Positions 16,159-27,498 are shown, counted from the first letter of the stretch. The stretch: DNA of 64,000 nt from Deltaproteobacteria bacterium (GCA_015494155.1 WGBU01000070.1:17999-81998); one strand, 5' to 3'. Numbers and translations: made by a program. The notes: generated by a model not told the origin, from the sequence alone.

Positions 16159-18468
16159 ATGAAATTAGAACTAAAGGGCATATATAAAAACAACCTAAAG
16201 ATAGACGTATTGGAGCTACCTTTAAACAAAATCATCTTTTTGACTGGTCCGTCTGGTTCAGGAAAATCCACCCTTGCACGAGACGTCCTTTATAGAACAG
16301 GGAGAAGGCTCTATCTGGAATCGTTGGGGCTTGAAGAAGGGGGGCCTTTGGTACAGTTTGAGGATTCAGGGGTTGAACAAATAAAGTCACTGCCCCCAAC
16401 AGTGCTCCTTGACCAGATACCTGAAAGGGTATCGAGTAGTAGGGAGGTCGGCCACTTCACAGGGCTCCTTCCCTCTCTAAAGCTCATCATGGCCCTTAGT
16501 GGCACGCCATTTTGCCCAAAGTGCCATGTCCCGATCCCCATCCATACATTGAATGATATAAAAAAGGAAATCATGTCTCTCGAAAAGGGTACTAGGCTCA
16601 CCCTTACAACCCCCCTGCCCAAATCGATCCAGATGCTACAACCCAACGAAAGGATTAAATGGATCATCTCCCAGGGCTTTGTCAGGGTCCAGATAGGTCA
16701 AGATTTTGTCCTCCTGGAGGACCTTGACAACATCGATGAAGGAGACCTCGAGGGGATGACAATAGTCATAGACCGGATCGTATTAAAGGATTCTGCTTCT
16801 GCCAGAGTGTACGAGGCAGTGAGGTTGGTGGAGTCATTAGAATCCAAGGTCTTGAAGGCCTTTATAGGGCGTGGGCCCGACAGGGTATTCACATTTTCAC
16901 TGGACCATACCTGCCCAAAGTGTCTTGAGACATATCCAAAGCTCTCATCTCGTACCTTTTCCCCTAGAAATCCTACATTCCAGTGTAAGGTATGCCAGGG
17001 ACATGGCTGTAAGTCATGCGCTAATACTGGTCTTGGAACCTATTCAAGGGCAGTCAAATTAGGGGGAGCACGCTTTGAGGACCTATATCAAATGACCATC
17101 AAGGAGCTAGACAGCTTTTTGGCCACTACGTTAAAGGCAAGTCAACATAGTGATGAGGTGGCAACGAATTTATTAGTCGGCTTACGCAAGAGGCTACAGA
17201 CTCTAAAAGGGGCTGGATTGGGTCATCTTGAGGTCTCACGGCCCCTAACGGCCATATCCAGAGGCGAATTCCAGCGGCTAAGGCTCTCCACACAAGTAAA
17301 TCTAGGTATCTCTGGGACTCTCGTCATCCTCGATGAACCCACAACTGGGCTCCACCCCAAAGACTTCCACTACATTATAAACCTTATAAAGGGCCTAAGA
17401 GCGCGTGGGAACACTGTAATAGTGGTAGAGCATGATGAGGCCATCTCGAATCATTGTGACTGGGTACTCCAATTGGGACCAGGGAGTGGTAGGCATGGTG
17501 GTAGGATCATTTTTAACGGCCCCCTCGATGACTATGACATGGCAGGTGATGAGGGGCTGCCAACTCCTTTTATAAGAACGAAATCTGGCCCCACCTCATT
17601 CCAACTGCTTCAGGCCACTCAACACATAGATATTCCACTTGGAGGCCTGACCTTCATCACAGGTGTATCTGGATCTGGGAAGACGAGATTCCTCGAAGAG
17701 GTCCTTGCCCCAAGGTTAAAGGAGGCTGGCATAACTGTCGATCATCTTAGCCAGTCGCCCATAAGGGGGAACAAATGGGCCATTTTGGCCACTTTCCTCG
17801 GGATCTTTACACCAATACGTGAGATCTTTTCCAAGACTAAGGGGGCAAGATTGAGGGGATTCACACCCACCATATTTAGCCTGGCAAAGGACGGAGGAAG
17901 ATGTCCGACGTGTAAGGGGACGGGCCAAGGCTTACTCGATCTTGACGAAATCCCTCAGTTGGAGGTCCCTTGCCCTTCCTGTGGCGGACTTAGATACAAA
18001 GAGGACGTACTAACGTGTCAATTCAAGGGAAAAAGCATCGTGGACGTATTAAACCTTACAGTAAAGGAGGCAGTGGGCTTCTTTTCTAGATTCCCCCGTA
18101 TTCGGCGGCCCTTAGAGGTGCTTCAGGACTCAGGCATGGGGTACCTCACTCTTGGACAACCACTTAGTAGCCTTTCAGGTGGAGAGGCCATGAGGCTAAG
18201 GCTGGGTACACTCTTTTCAAAAGAACTCCAAAGGACCAGTGGGTTAAAGGACCATGCACTCTTACTCGACGAACCCAGCGCCGGCCTTTCAAGCGAGGAT
18301 GTGCTCGTATTGGTGGACCAGTTGATGAGTCTTAGAAAGATGGGGCTTACCGAGGTGGTGATAGACCATGAAGAGGCAATAAAGGCTGTTGCAGACCTGG
18401 TGGTAGAATTTGGGCCTGGAGATAGACCCTTGGGGGAAAATATTGTGAGTTTAGAGAGACGCTTTTAA
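16159..18468 (+). CDS. UvrA-like ABC ATPase (short UvrA paralogue)
   Basis: 769 residues against about 940 for housekeeping UvrA. Two ABC modules are present: Walker A GPSGSGKST near residue 31 with Walker B LVILDEPTTGLHP, and Walker A GVSGSGKTR near residue 507 with Walker B LLLDEPSAGLS. Three zinc-type cysteine groups remain (FCPKC; CPKC...CKVC...CKSC; CPTC...CPSC). A region between the first two matches the position of the UvrB-binding domain. The first signature motif is degenerate (ISRGE instead of LSGGE); the second is intact. It may be a UvrA2-type protein with a specialised repair or resistance role. The ATG follows tRNA-Sec divergently. Confidence 0.82.
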   Translation: MKLELKGIYKNNLKIDVLELPLNKIIFLTGPSGSGKSTLARDVLYRTGRRLYLESLGLEEGGPLVQFEDSGVEQIKSLPPTVLLDQIPERVSSSREVGHFTGLLPSLKLIMALSGTPFCPKCHVPIPIHTLNDIKKEIMSLEKGTRLTLTTPLPKSIQMLQPNERIKWIISQGFVRVQIGQDFVLLEDLDNIDEGDLEGMTIVIDRIVLKDSASARVYEAVRLVESLESKVLKAFIGRGPDRVFTFSLDHTCPKCLETYPKLSSRTFSPRNPTFQCKVCQGHGCKSCANTGLGTYSRAVKLGGARFEDLYQMTIKELDSFLATTLKASQHSDEVATNLLVGLRKRLQTLKGAGLGHLEVSRPLTAISRGEFQRLRLSTQVNLGISGTLVILDEPTTGLHPKDFHYIINLIKGLRARGNTVIVVEHDEAISNHCDWVLQLGPGSGRHGGRIIFNGPLDDYDMAGDEGLPTPFIRTKSGPTSFQLLQATQHIDIPLGGLTFITGVSGSGKTRFLEEVLAPRLKEAGITVDHLSQSPIRGNKWAILATFLGIFTPIREIFSKTKGARLRGFTPTIFSLAKDGGRCPTCKGTGQGLLDLDEIPQLEVPCPSCGGLRYKEDVLTCQFKGKSIVDVLNLTVKEAVGFFSRFPRIRRPLEVLQDSGMGYLTLGQPLSSLSGGEAMRLRLGTLFSKELQRTSGLKDHALLLDEPSAGLSSEDVLVLVDQLMSLRKMGLTEVVIDHEEAIKAVADLVVEFGPGDRPLGENIVSLERRF

Positions 18469-18470
18469 AA

Positions 18471-18505
18471 GAAAAAAAGGCCTGGGCTCATTCATGCCCA
18501 GGCCT
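18471..18505 (-). terminator. Rho-independent terminator of the Fo operon
   Basis: AGGCCTGGGC (18478-18487), an 8-nt loop and GCCCAGGCCT (18496-18505) form a strong stem. On the minus strand it is followed by seven T residues. It lies 30 nt past the atpE stop and also separates the converging uvrA-like gene. Confidence 0.9.
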
Positions 18506-18534
18506 ACTGTAACCATCGTTATCTCACGGCCTCA

Positions 18535-18930
<396 letters not shown>

Positions 18931-18963
18931 TTATATATTTTTGGCCTTCTTCCCACAGTTATA

Positions 18964-19680
18964 TTAGTGTCCCTCTGCCATGGCCTCTACTGAGTACACT
19001 ATAGAGAGGACGAAGAAGATGAATGCCTGAAGCAGGCAGACGAGGACACCTAGGAACATGATTGGCAAGGGAGCAAGGTATGGCCCTGCCAACATGAACA
19101 ACAGTCCAAGTAGTATCTCTTTTGAGACCATATTACCAAAAAGTCGGATGGAGAGTGAGAGGATCCTTCCGATGTGGCTGAATATCTCAATGGGGAACAT
19201 CATAGGTGCCATCCAGGGGATCGGCCCCATGAAGTGTTTTATATAGCCAAAGCCATGGAATCTTATACCAAGGATGTGGTAGAGGGCTATGGAAATTGCC
19301 GTACAGCCCAATGTAACATTGAGGTTGGCCGTGGGCGACATGAATCCAGGGATGAGCCCCATGTAATTGCCCACAAGAATATACAACATGAATGTGGCCA
19401 TAGTTGGGAGGATTATGAGGGTCTTTCTCTTGTCGTGGGTCTGCTCGTCTATAAAGTCCTCCACCCACTTTACAAACATCTCCATGAGGTTCTGGACACC
19501 CTTAGGGATCATTTCCAACTGGCGGGTGGCCAGAAGTGCCAATACCACACAGATCCCCATGGCCAGATAGCTGTATTGCATGTGTGGCGCAAGTGCCTGC
19601 GCCAAAACGCTCTGACCGCCATGTGCAGGCAGCCCCAGTGCATCAAGTATGATACTCAAAAAAAGCAGTGGATGTTCCAT
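18964..19680 (-). CDS. atpB: ATP synthase Fo subunit a
   Basis: 238 residues with about six membrane helices. Subunit a forms the proton half-channels against the c ring. The essential arginine is in SLSIRLFGNM, with the usual following helix EILLGLLFML. The N-terminus is hydrophilic with HPLLF, as in family members. The gene lies between atpI (5 nt gap) and atpE, forming the membrane part of the ATP synthase away from the F1 genes 10 kb on. Confidence 0.95.
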   Translation of the reverse strand: MEHPLLFLSIILDALGLPAHGGQSVLAQALAPHMQYSYLAMGICVVLALLATRQLEMIPKGVQNLMEMFVKWVEDFIDEQTHDKRKTLIILPTMATFMLYILVGNYMGLIPGFMSPTANLNVTLGCTAISIALYHILGIRFHGFGYIKHFMGPIPWMAPMMFPIEIFSHIGRILSLSIRLFGNMVSKEILLGLLFMLAGPYLAPLPIMFLGVLVCLLQAFIFFVLSIVYSVEAMAEGH

Positions 19681-19685
19681 CAGTC

Positions 19686-20096
19686 CTATGCCTCCTTCAC
19701 CCTGAACTTGTAGGCAACCATGCCTAATACGAGGATATAAAAGTTGACTACCCCCACAGAAAGGCCCACAAAAAGCCCTATGGGGGAAAAGTATTCCCTA
19801 AAGAACAAAAAGGACACTGTAACGCAGAGGGCTATTAGGGCCATCCTCACAGACATCCCTCCAAAGTAAGCGGCCATTGAGCCCCAACGCACAGCACGTC
19901 TACAATCCTTTTCCAACCCTATTGAATTGAGGCCGCTGATGGTACCACCAAGAAGGATACCCGTGGCCGCCTCATTGGAATAGAGAAAGGAGGTGACTAG
20001 TGCAAGGAGTGCCATGGAAAGCCACCCTGCCCCTATAAAGAACCTTATAAAGTCCTCTTCTAGCTCACCCCTTAAGATTTGAACTAATCCCTTCAT
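19686..20096 (-). CDS. atpI: ATP synthase subunit I
   Basis: 136 residues with four predicted membrane helices, in the usual place before atpB. AtpI-type proteins help assemble the c ring or supply Mg to the synthase. The sequence itself is poorly conserved, and the call rests on topology (helix pairs around residues 20-50 and 75-125) and position. It overlaps the atpZ stop by 4 nt, indicating coupled translation. Confidence 0.8.
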   Translation of the reverse strand: MKGLVQILRGELEEDFIRFFIGAGWLSMALLALVTSFLYSNEAATGILLGGTISGLNSIGLEKDCRRAVRWGSMAAYFGGMSVRMALIALCVTVSFLFFREYFSPIGLFVGLSVGVVNFYILVLGMVAYKFRVKEA

Positions 20097-20380
20097 TCGC
20101 CCTTTTGAGCCCCCTCTCCCGAAGGCCCCTCATCCCTATTCGCCTCTTTACTGAAGCGCTTGGTCATAATAAAAAAATTCTTTATCCCCCCTCCAATGCC
20201 AAATAGCAGAAAGAGGAGAGTAAGCCATGGGTATGTCTTGCCGTCAAAGACCTTGACATCTAGCCAATATCCAGCAAGCACCCCGGCAAAGATGGAAAAC
20301 ACTATGGAAAGAGCTATGGTCGAAGCCACGCTAAGGCTTCTAAATAAATCTCCTAGCTCTTTCTTTATGTTCCCCATCAA
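20093..20380 (-). CDS. atpZ: AtpZ/AtpI-family accessory protein of ATP synthase
   Basis: 95 residues, with two membrane helices (about 17-40 and 50-72) and a charged C-terminal tail. It has the family pattern of a glycine-rich first helix followed by WLD and a second GIGGG-containing helix before a basic tail. AtpZ-type proteins act with AtpI in Mg/Ca uptake or c-ring assembly. Two adjacent ATG codons (20380, 20377) are possible. It is the first gene of the Fo operon; a promoter and palindromic operator sit immediately upstream. Confidence 0.8.
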   Translation of the reverse strand: MMGNIKKELGDLFRSLSVASTIALSIVFSIFAGVLAGYWLDVKVFDGKTYPWLTLLFLLFGIGGGIKNFFIMTKRFSKEANRDEGPSGEGAQKGE

Positions 20381-20417
20381 TTAAACCATGGTCATCCGAT
20401 CTGGCATGTGCCCACTG

Positions 20418-20431
20418 AATGACCATTCATT
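20418..20431. promoter_or_regulatory. Palindrome AATGA-N4-TCATT at the Fo operon promoter
   Basis: AATGACCATTCATT, extendable to GAATGA-CCAT-TCATTC (16 bp). It is 38 nt before the atpZ start and exactly 11 nt downstream of the proposed -10 (20443-20448), the same offset as at sat. Confidence 0.65.
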
Positions 20432-20442
20432 CTGAATGATAA

Positions 20443-20471
20443 CACTTAGCACAGCCCTATCCATCTGTCAA
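20443..20471 (-). promoter_or_regulatory. Candidate promoter of atpZ-I-B-E
   Basis: On the minus strand, a perfect -35 TTGACA (20466-20471), a 17-nt spacer and a weak -10 TAAGTG (20443-20448) preceded by TGC as an extended -10. It lies between the hemL stop and atpZ. Confidence 0.5.
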
Positions 20472-20479
20472 TCTAAAAA

Positions 20480-21769
20480 CTACGATAGTTCACCTAGTGC
20501 CTCGTAGGCGGCAGAAATGGTGTTCTCAATGTCCTCAAGATCGTGGGCAAGGGAGACAAAGGCTGCCTCGAATTGGGATGGGGCAAGCCATACGTTTAGA
20601 TCTAGCATTGCCCGAAAGAAGGCACCGTATTGATCGGTATCAGATGATAGGGCCTCTTCAAAATTGGTGACAGGCCCTGTCTTTCCAAAGAATGTAGTCA
20701 TCATGGAGCCAATTCTCTGGACCGTGCAGCTTATGCCCCTGTCTGCGGCCACCTCATTCAGCCCCTCCTCGAGCCTTGAGGCCTTTTCTTCTAGCGCCTC
20801 ATAGGTGCCAGGCCTCATCAATATATCCAGGGTAGCAAGCCCAGCGGCAGTGGCCAGGGGGTTTCCAGAGAGTGTCCCTGCCTGGTACACTGGACCCTCA
20901 GGGGCGATCATGTCCATTATCTCCCTCTTTCCACCATATGCCCCCACAGGGAGTCCACCACCGATGATCTTCCCAAGACATGTGAGGTCTGGGATCACTC
21001 CAAAATATTCCTGGGCACCGCCAAGACCAAGCCTGAATCCTGTAATCACCTCATCAAATATGAGAAGTATGTCGAGTTCTTCAGTCCACTTTCTCACGGT
21101 CTCCAGGTACCCTTCTTTGGGCAAGATTACTCCCATATTGGCTGGAACTGGCTCTACTATGACTGCAGCCAGGTCCTTGGCCTCCTTGTCCAAGACCTGC
21201 CTCAGGGCATCTAGGTCGTTAAAGGGGATGGCTATGGTGTTGGCAACGATCTCTTCTGGGACCCCTGGGCTCCCTGGAATCCCCAGGGTGGCCACTCCAG
21301 AACCGGCCTTTACTAAAAAAGAATCTGCATGACCATGGTAACAGCCATCAAACTTCAATATCTTCTTTCTGCCAGTAAACCCCCTGGCCAGACGAATGGC
21401 GCTCATGGTGGCCTCGGTCCCAGAGTTTACCAGCCTTACCTTTTCAATGGATGGGACCAGTTGAGTGATGCGCTTTGCGAGTTCTACCTCTCGCCAAGTA
21501 GGTGCCCCAAAGCTCGTACCCAACCTAAGGGCCTCTTCCACCATGGCTACCACATGCGGATGGGAGTGTCCTAGGATCATCGGGCCCCAAGAACAGACAT
21601 AGTCTATATAGAAATTCCCATCCTCATCATATATGTAACAGCCTTGGGCCTCTCGGACGAACGGTGGATCACACCCCACAGATTTACAAGCACGAACTGG
21701 GCTATTTACACCCCCTGGGATGTATTCTTTGGCCTGTTCAAAAAAGGAGTTGGATAAAGTGCGCCCCAT
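20480..21769 (-). CDS. hemL: Glutamate-1-semialdehyde 2,1-aminomutase
   Basis: 429 residues, full length. HemL is a PLP enzyme that converts glutamate-1-semialdehyde to 5-aminolevulinate, the entry to tetrapyrroles (heme, siroheme). Motifs are GGVNSPVRA near residue 20, [14 protein letters not shown] near 120, YHGHAD, the DEVITGFR segment near 243 and the Schiff-base lysine in [16 protein letters not shown] near 268. It lies downstream of the NapH-like gene and upstream of the ATP synthase Fo promoter. Confidence 0.96.
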   Translation of the reverse strand: MGRTLSNSFFEQAKEYIPGGVNSPVRACKSVGCDPPFVREAQGCYIYDEDGNFYIDYVCSWGPMILGHSHPHVVAMVEEALRLGTSFGAPTWREVELAKRITQLVPSIEKVRLVNSGTEATMSAIRLARGFTGRKKILKFDGCYHGHADSFLVKAGSGVATLGIPGSPGVPEEIVANTIAIPFNDLDALRQVLDKEAKDLAAVIVEPVPANMGVILPKEGYLETVRKWTEELDILLIFDEVITGFRLGLGGAQEYFGVIPDLTCLGKIIGGGLPVGAYGGKREIMDMIAPEGPVYQAGTLSGNPLATAAGLATLDILMRPGTYEALEEKASRLEEGLNEVAADRGISCTVQRIGSMMTTFFGKTGPVTNFEEALSSDTDQYGAFFRAMLDLNVWLAPSQFEAAFVSLAHDLEDIENTISAAYEALGELS

Positions 21770-21859
21770 GTCTGGCCTCCTCGAAGTTCAAGTTTAGGCC
21801 ATGATAACAATAAAGCCATAGGACTGGCAAGAGAGAGGTTTGGAGGAGGGCACTCTGGA

Positions 21860-22852
21860 TCAATAGCTGGGGTGGGCAAAGCCCTCCATCACCGCATAAA
21901 ATCTCTTGAAAATGTCTATGGGAACCATTGTCTCCCAGTGCCCTGTAGCCATTGCCACCAACCATGCCACTTCGAAAAGGGCCACTGCCAAAAGGGGCAC
22001 CCAGAGGGGATTGAGCCTATAGTGCCCGAGGCGTGGGAGGAGGCACCCCTCCTTTGGACAGACAGAGACACACTCTTCACATCCAATACAGTCTGGGTCC
22101 CACACACTTTGCCTTTTATCTACTGGAATCCCAGCGGGGCACACCCTACGACAGCGTTTACAAGAGATGCACTTTTCCTCGTCACGTACTATTCGAAGGG
22201 GTCCAATCATGGCCAAAAGACCAAGTAGTGCCCCGTATGGACAAAGGTATCTACACCAGAAATTGCCTATGAAGACTGAGGCCACTACAATCCCACCAAT
22301 TACCAAAAGAGTGGTATTAGATGGCGCCAGGAAAAATTGGAGCATCTTTGCATCCACTGCCACATTGTATGGACTATTAATAAATGCCTCGATGGCATGA
22401 AGATCCATCTTAATGAAGATCACATATATAAAAAAGGCCATGAGGAGATATTTTGGAATCGACAACACCCAACCTACCCAGGGCCTTACTGAGATAGAGA
22501 GGCGAAGAGTGTGCCCCATCCTTTCTACGAGGTTTGATATAAAGCCCACAGGACATATCCAGCCGCAAAATGCCTTTCTAAACAGAAAAGAGATGGTGAG
22601 GATTGCCAACAGGATTGTCAACCCTGCAGGGTGTACCATGTCGTAATTTCCAGTGAGGATGAACCTCTTCAGCCCAAGGAGGGCACTTATTGGGAGGAAT
22701 GACTCTACCCCAGGCGGTCTTGGGTGGAAATCTCCACTCCCACCAATGGCCCAGGAATAAAAGAGATAGAATTCATAGCCTATATAGAGAGAAAAAACGA
22801 AAAATAGGCCCTGGACAAGCGGCCTTATAAATCTCAAATATCCATACTTCAT
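21860..22852 (-). CDS. NapH/NosR-like membrane polyferredoxin
   Basis: 330 residues from the ATG at 22852 (GAGAGGG upstream); an ATG at 22882 would add ten. Five or so membrane helices carry the CGWICPVGF and CRYLCPYG motifs (CxxxCP) of the NapH/NosR/RdxA-like family. A C-terminal ferredoxin domain then has two [4Fe-4S] patterns, CISCKRCRRVCP and CIGCEECVSVCP. Such proteins pass electrons between quinol and periplasmic or cytoplasmic partners. There is no nap or nos gene nearby, so the partner is unknown. It is followed by hemL. Confidence 0.83.
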   Translation of the reverse strand: MKYGYLRFIRPLVQGLFFVFSLYIGYEFYLFYSWAIGGSGDFHPRPPGVESFLPISALLGLKRFILTGNYDMVHPAGLTILLAILTISFLFRKAFCGWICPVGFISNLVERMGHTLRLSISVRPWVGWVLSIPKYLLMAFFIYVIFIKMDLHAIEAFINSPYNVAVDAKMLQFFLAPSNTTLLVIGGIVVASVFIGNFWCRYLCPYGALLGLLAMIGPLRIVRDEEKCISCKRCRRVCPAGIPVDKRQSVWDPDCIGCEECVSVCPKEGCLLPRLGHYRLNPLWVPLLAVALFEVAWLVAMATGHWETMVPIDIFKRFYAVMEGFAHPSY

Positions 22853-23027
22853 AGGCCCTCTCTTACCGATACCATTGGTCACACACGCTAAATTGCCTCT
22901 GGTCTCCAGTGCTTACTCAGTCCTTGCCAGCAGTTAATACCACACTCGTAAAGCGATTCATTGACTAAGATCAAGAAATCAGTTTTCCTATATAACCTAA
23001 CTAAAATAATTTAAGGAGCATTATAAG

Positions 23028-24443
23028 ATGCCCACTATAAAATTCCTGGGTGCAGCACAGACAGTCACTGGCTCTTGCCATCTCCTTTGCTTTGGGAGGG
23101 ATCGGTTCCTGCTAGATTGTGGCCAGTTCCAGGGCCCTTGGCACATTGAAAAGAGGAACTACGAGCCCATTGGGGTCTATCCAGCCACCCTGTCAGGGGT
23201 GATACTGAGCCATGGCCACCTGGACCATTGTGGGCGCATCCCTCTCTTGGCCAGGCTTGGCTTTGATGGACCAGTTTACTGTACTCCCCCTACAAAAGAC
23301 ATCTCTATGCTCATCCTCATGGATTCTGCCCATCTCTTAAAAGAAGAATTCCTATGGAAAAAAAGACGCCTCGAGCGAGTCGGCATAGAAGCCAAAGAGC
23401 CCCTCTATAGCGCTGAGGATGTGTGGTACTGCCACGACAATTTTTCAAGACCTGTTGACTATGGAGAACGCGTAAGAATCTCCGAGAGATTGGACCTCAC
23501 CTTTCACCCAACAGATGCTGGGCATGTGCTGGGTTCATCCCAGGTCTATCTGGAATATCGCCCCAAGAGGGGCAGGCCGCTTAAGATCCTCTTCAGTGGA
23601 GACCTGGGGGATGGTGGCAGACCTGTGGTAAACGACCCCACACCACCTGAAAAGGGGGTAGATGTCCTGATAATGGAATCTACCTACGGAGATAGGATGC
23701 ACAGGTCCTATGAAGACTCAGTGGCAGAATTTAGAGAGGAGGTGATGAGGACGATCAAGAAAAAGGGCACTGTCCTCATACCCACTTTTGCCTTAGAACG
23801 TGCCCAAGAGATCCTCTATCACCTGGGGCAGATGAAGAGGGAAGGCCTTCTCTCGAGACATATACCAGTATTCCTCAATAGCCCCCTGGCCATAAATATC
23901 ACCAGGGTCTTTCAAAAACACTGTAATTATTGTGACAAGGAGGTGATCGATGAGATCAGGCGAAAAAGGTCCCCATTCATATTTCCAGGCCTACAACTCA
24001 CAGAGACCGCCGAAGAATCAAGGATGATACACAGTGTGCCCTCTCCCAAGATCGTCCTGGCGGGCTCTGGCATGATCACAGGTGGCAGGATCAAACATCA
24101 TCTAAAGCACAACCTGTGGAAGGACAATACCACTGTAATCATAGTCGGATACCAGGCATCAAATACCCTTGGGAGGCAGTTGGTGAATGGGGCCAAGACC
24201 GTAAAGATCTTTGGTGAAGAGATCAAGGTACGGGCGCGGATAGTCACCATAAACGGATTTTCTGCCCATGCAGACAAAGGGCACCTGCTCCGCTATGCAA
24301 AGGCAGTATCGCCAAAGAAGATCTTTCTAGTCCATGGCGAGCCAGAGACCCAGCGCCATCTAAAAAGGTCGCTAAATGGTGTGTTACCTAGGACCGAGGT
24401 GGTGATACCAGAATTTAAGTCTGAGCATCCACTAGCACCCTGA
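23028..24443 (+). CDS. MBL-fold beta-CASP ribonuclease/RNA-processing exonuclease
   Basis: 471 residues. The metallo-beta-lactamase motif is SHGHLDHCG (HxHxDH) near residue 63. Further ligands lie in [10 protein letters not shown] near 165 and FSGDLGD near 200, and beta-CASP and C-terminal histidine elements in [15 protein letters not shown] and LVHGEPE. The family (YsciP or CPSF-like) cleaves or trims RNA. The ribosome site AAGGAGC lies ahead of the ATG. It is convergent with tyrS, overlapping by 29 nt. The cellular substrate is unknown. Confidence 0.88.
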   Translation: MPTIKFLGAAQTVTGSCHLLCFGRDRFLLDCGQFQGPWHIEKRNYEPIGVYPATLSGVILSHGHLDHCGRIPLLARLGFDGPVYCTPPTKDISMLILMDSAHLLKEEFLWKKRRLERVGIEAKEPLYSAEDVWYCHDNFSRPVDYGERVRISERLDLTFHPTDAGHVLGSSQVYLEYRPKRGRPLKILFSGDLGDGGRPVVNDPTPPEKGVDVLIMESTYGDRMHRSYEDSVAEFREEVMRTIKKKGTVLIPTFALERAQEILYHLGQMKREGLLSRHIPVFLNSPLAINITRVFQKHCNYCDKEVIDEIRRKRSPFIFPGLQLTETAEESRMIHSVPSPKIVLAGSGMITGGRIKHHLKHNLWKDNTTVIIVGYQASNTLGRQLVNGAKTVKIFGEEIKVRARIVTINGFSAHADKGHLLRYAKAVSPKKIFLVHGEPETQRHLKRSLNGVLPRTEVVIPEFKSEHPLAP

Positions 24444-25632
24444 GGTAGCGCCTTTTGCCGAGCTTTATCACGGCCTCTGGTGGCGTGAACGAGACCTCTT
24501 CTTGAGAGACCTTTTGGCCATCTATCTTCAACGCCCCTTGGCGTATGAGGCGCCTTCCTTCTGAGGCACTAGAACAGAGGCCATGCGCCTTTAAAAAAGA
24601 AGGCAGATACACCTTTTCCCCCTGATTGACCCGTGCCTCAGGGATGTCGTCGGGGATCTTCTTCTTGGAGAATTGCTCGATGAATGCCTCTTTGGCCCTC
24701 TTGGCCTCTTCTTCACCATGGTAACGGCCTACAAGCTCCATGGCGAGATCCATTTTCACATCCCTTGGATTGACCTCTCCCCTCTGGATCAGCCCCCTAA
24801 TGCCCTCGATTTCCTCCATACTCTTTTCACTCAAGAGCTCAAAGTATCTGAACATCAGTTCGTCAGATATGGACATGAGTTTTCCAAACATCTCCTTTGG
24901 GGGTTCTGTTATGCCCACATAGTTTCCAAGGGACTTACTCATCTTGTGTACACCGTCGAGCCCCTCCAAAAGAGGCATTGTGATTACTACTTGAGGCTCC
25001 TGACCATATTCACGTTGAAGGTCTCTGCCTACTAGTAGATTAAACTTCTGATCAGTACCCCCCAGCTCAACGTCTGCCCGAAGGGCCACTGAATCATAGC
25101 CCTGAATGAGTGGATAGATGAATTCATGTATGGCAATGGGTCTACCTTCCTGGAACCTCTTTTTGAAGTCGTCACGTTCCAACATCCTGGCCACAGTATG
25201 CTTTGCACACAGACGAATGAGATCAATGGCCCTCATCTCGTTCATCCAGCTACTGTTAAAACACACCTTGGTCTTTTCTGGGTCCAGGATCTTGAAAATT
25301 TGCTCCTTATATGTCCTGGCGTTTTCCTCCACCTCTTCAGGTGTGAGGGCAGGCCGCGTCTCGTTTTTACCAGTGGGGTCCCCTATAAGGCCTGTGAAGT
25401 CGCCGATCAAAAAGATGACCTCATGGCCTAGGTCTTGAAAGTGCTTCAACTTCTGTATGAGTACGGTGTGTCCTAGATGGAGGTCTGGGGCCGTGGGATC
25501 AAAGCCCGCCTTTACCCTGAGGGGGCGCCCCTCGTTGAGGCTTCTTCGAATCTTTTCCTCAAGCTCCTTTTCGTCGATAATCTCTACGGCGCCACGCCTG
25601 ATTAGTTCCATCTGTCGGTTGATTTCATCCAT
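24415..25632 (-). CDS. tyrS: Tyrosyl-tRNA synthetase
   Basis: 405 residues. It charges tRNA-Tyr. Class I motifs are HLGHTVL near residue 52 (HIGH) and [11 protein letters not shown] near 232 (KMSKS). A C-terminal S4 RNA-binding domain ([20 protein letters not shown]) occupies about residues 340-400. It belongs to the longer TyrRS subgroup typical of many proteobacteria. It follows rny by 24 nt in the same direction and may share its transcript. Confidence 0.95.
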   Translation of the reverse strand: MDEINRQMELIRRGAVEIIDEKELEEKIRRSLNEGRPLRVKAGFDPTAPDLHLGHTVLIQKLKHFQDLGHEVIFLIGDFTGLIGDPTGKNETRPALTPEEVEENARTYKEQIFKILDPEKTKVCFNSSWMNEMRAIDLIRLCAKHTVARMLERDDFKKRFQEGRPIAIHEFIYPLIQGYDSVALRADVELGGTDQKFNLLVGRDLQREYGQEPQVVITMPLLEGLDGVHKMSKSLGNYVGITEPPKEMFGKLMSISDELMFRYFELLSEKSMEEIEGIRGLIQRGEVNPRDVKMDLAMELVGRYHGEEEAKRAKEAFIEQFSKKKIPDDIPEARVNQGEKVYLPSFLKAHGLCSSASEGRRLIRQGALKIDGQKVSQEEVSFTPPEAVIKLGKRRYLRVLVDAQT

Positions 25633-25656
25633 TGTATGAACTCCCTTCCACCACCT

Positions 25657-27228
25657 CTATTTGGCATATTCCACTGCCCTGGTCTCGCGAATCACAGTGA
25701 CCTTGATCTGACCAGGATAACTCAGTTCACTCTCAATCTTTTTGGCCACATCCCTGCTAAGGAGAAGTGCCTCCTCGTCTGAGACCTTCGAGCTCTCAAC
25801 CATAATCCTGATCTCACGTCCTGCCTGGATGGCATAGGATTTTTGCACCCCAGGGAAGGAGCGTGCAATATTCTCCAGGTCCTGGAGCCTCTTTACATAG
25901 GTCTCGAGCATCTCTTTTCTGGCACCGGGTCTAGCCCCAGAGAGGGCGTCTGCTGCCTGTACAAGCACTGCAATCTCGGTCTCTGGCTTTACATCTTCGT
26001 GGTGGGCTGCGATGGCATGGACCACATCCTCACTCTCACCATATTTCCTTGCTATGTCTGCACCGATAAGGGCGTGTGGCCCCTCAACCTCGTGATCCAC
26101 GGCCTTTCCAAGATCGTGTAACAGGCCTGCCCGCTTTGCCTTCTTCTCATCCAGCCCCAGTTCAGCTGCCATGATACCGGCCAAAAAAGCCACCTCAACA
26201 GAGTGCTGGAGCACATTTTGGGCAAAACTCGTACGGTATTTCAACTTCCCCAAGAGCCTTACGAGCTCTGGATGGATTCCATAGACACCTACGTCGAAGG
26301 TGGCCTGTTCACCAGCCTCTCTAATGGTGACATCCAGTTCCTTTTCCACTTTCTGAACTACTTCTTCAATCCTGGCTGGATGTATCCTCCCATCTGCCAC
26401 CAGACGCTCCAGGGCGATCCTGGCCACTTCTCTCCGGATGGGATTAAAGCCTGACAAGAGCACTGCCTCTGGCGTATCATCGATTATTAGGTCAACACCC
26501 GTGGCGGCCTCTAGGGCACGAATGTTTCTCCCTTCTCGACCGATTATGCGCCCTTTCATCTCATCGCTTGGAAGTGCAACAACAGAGACCGTCCTCTCTG
26601 CCACAAAGTCACCAGCATACCTAGATATAGCCAGTGAAATGATCTCCCTTGCCTTCTTCTCTGCCTGTTCTCTAGTCTCTGTCTCAACCTTTTTCAGTAA
26701 ACGTGCAGCATCTTGGCGTATGTCTTGTTCTACCAGTTTAAGTAGGTGCTCCTTTGCCTCCTGCTGGGTCATGTTGGAGATCTTTTCTAGTTGTGCCTTT
26801 GCCTCTGCCCTTATGGACTCGAGTTCCTTTTCCTGTTCGTGAAGTCTCGTCTCTACTCCCTTTAATGCCGTCTCTTTCTCGAGGATTTCAATCTCTTTTC
26901 TATCGATTAACTCCTGTTTCTTGTCAAGCTGGACCTCTTTTTGCTGAAGTCTCTTTTCTAGGGTATTTAACTCCCGTTTTTTCTCCTTTATCTCCTCTTC
27001 TGTCTCTTTACGCAGTTTATAGGCATCTTCTTTGCCCTGGACCAGGGCGTCTTTTTTGATGCGCTCTGCCTCTTCCCTGGCCCTTGAGATGAGGAGCTCC
27101 GCCTCCTTTTGGTGTTGGGCAATATCAAACCTGGCGCTCCTCTTACCAATTGTAATTCCAATCGCAACGCCAATACCAAGACATACAAGACCCGTTATCA
27201 GGTAAACAATCTCCATTTCGGGTGTCAC
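25657..27228 (-). CDS. rny: Ribonuclease Y
   Basis: 523 residues: an N-terminal membrane anchor (about 6-27), a long charged coiled coil (about 30-200), a KH domain with [15 protein letters not shown], and an HD domain with [10 protein letters not shown]. RNase Y is a membrane-tethered endonuclease initiating mRNA decay. The start is GTG with GGGAGGTG immediately ahead; an ATG four codons in (MEIVYL) is the alternative. It lies upstream of tyrS and downstream of the 6S RNA gene. Confidence 0.95.
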   Translation of the reverse strand: MTPEMEIVYLITGLVCLGIGVAIGITIGKRSARFDIAQHQKEAELLISRAREEAERIKKDALVQGKEDAYKLRKETEEEIKEKKRELNTLEKRLQQKEVQLDKKQELIDRKEIEILEKETALKGVETRLHEQEKELESIRAEAKAQLEKISNMTQQEAKEHLLKLVEQDIRQDAARLLKKVETETREQAEKKAREIISLAISRYAGDFVAERTVSVVALPSDEMKGRIIGREGRNIRALEAATGVDLIIDDTPEAVLLSGFNPIRREVARIALERLVADGRIHPARIEEVVQKVEKELDVTIREAGEQATFDVGVYGIHPELVRLLGKLKYRTSFAQNVLQHSVEVAFLAGIMAAELGLDEKKAKRAGLLHDLGKAVDHEVEGPHALIGADIARKYGESEDVVHAIAAHHEDVKPETEIAVLVQAADALSGARPGARKEMLETYVKRLQDLENIARSFPGVQKSYAIQAGREIRIMVESSKVSDEEALLLSRDVAKKIESELSYPGQIKVTVIRETRAVEYAK

Positions 27229-27498
27229 CTCCCATTGCTATTGAGGATGGCCACACCCCAATGCCCATATTATGGGTCCTTCCTGAGCTCCATACCGGTC
27301 CAGGTGGAAATAAAAAGAGTTTTTTGTGATGAGACTAAAAGTCTAGACGATATCTAAGAACTAATTCTTATTTTTTTATTGATTAAACAATTCTTCAAAC
27401 TTTTATATATCCTATCTGGTCCCCAAGCGTAACCAGAAAAATTAGTCTCAGTAGCCTAAATAAGATCTTCTCCTTTTATTTCCAGCCTAGCACCGAAC
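27229..27498. other. Gene-free spacer between rny and 6S RNA
   Basis: AT-rich, with no coding frame. It must hold the rny promoter, but no confident -35/-10 pair was chosen. A small hairpin AAGAA-CTAA-TTCTT followed by T-rich sequence is present near 27356-27378. Confidence 0.4.

Noticed and set aside
20805..21332. 175-codon plus-strand frame inside hemL
   Set aside because: Antisense shadow of hemL, no family resemblance.
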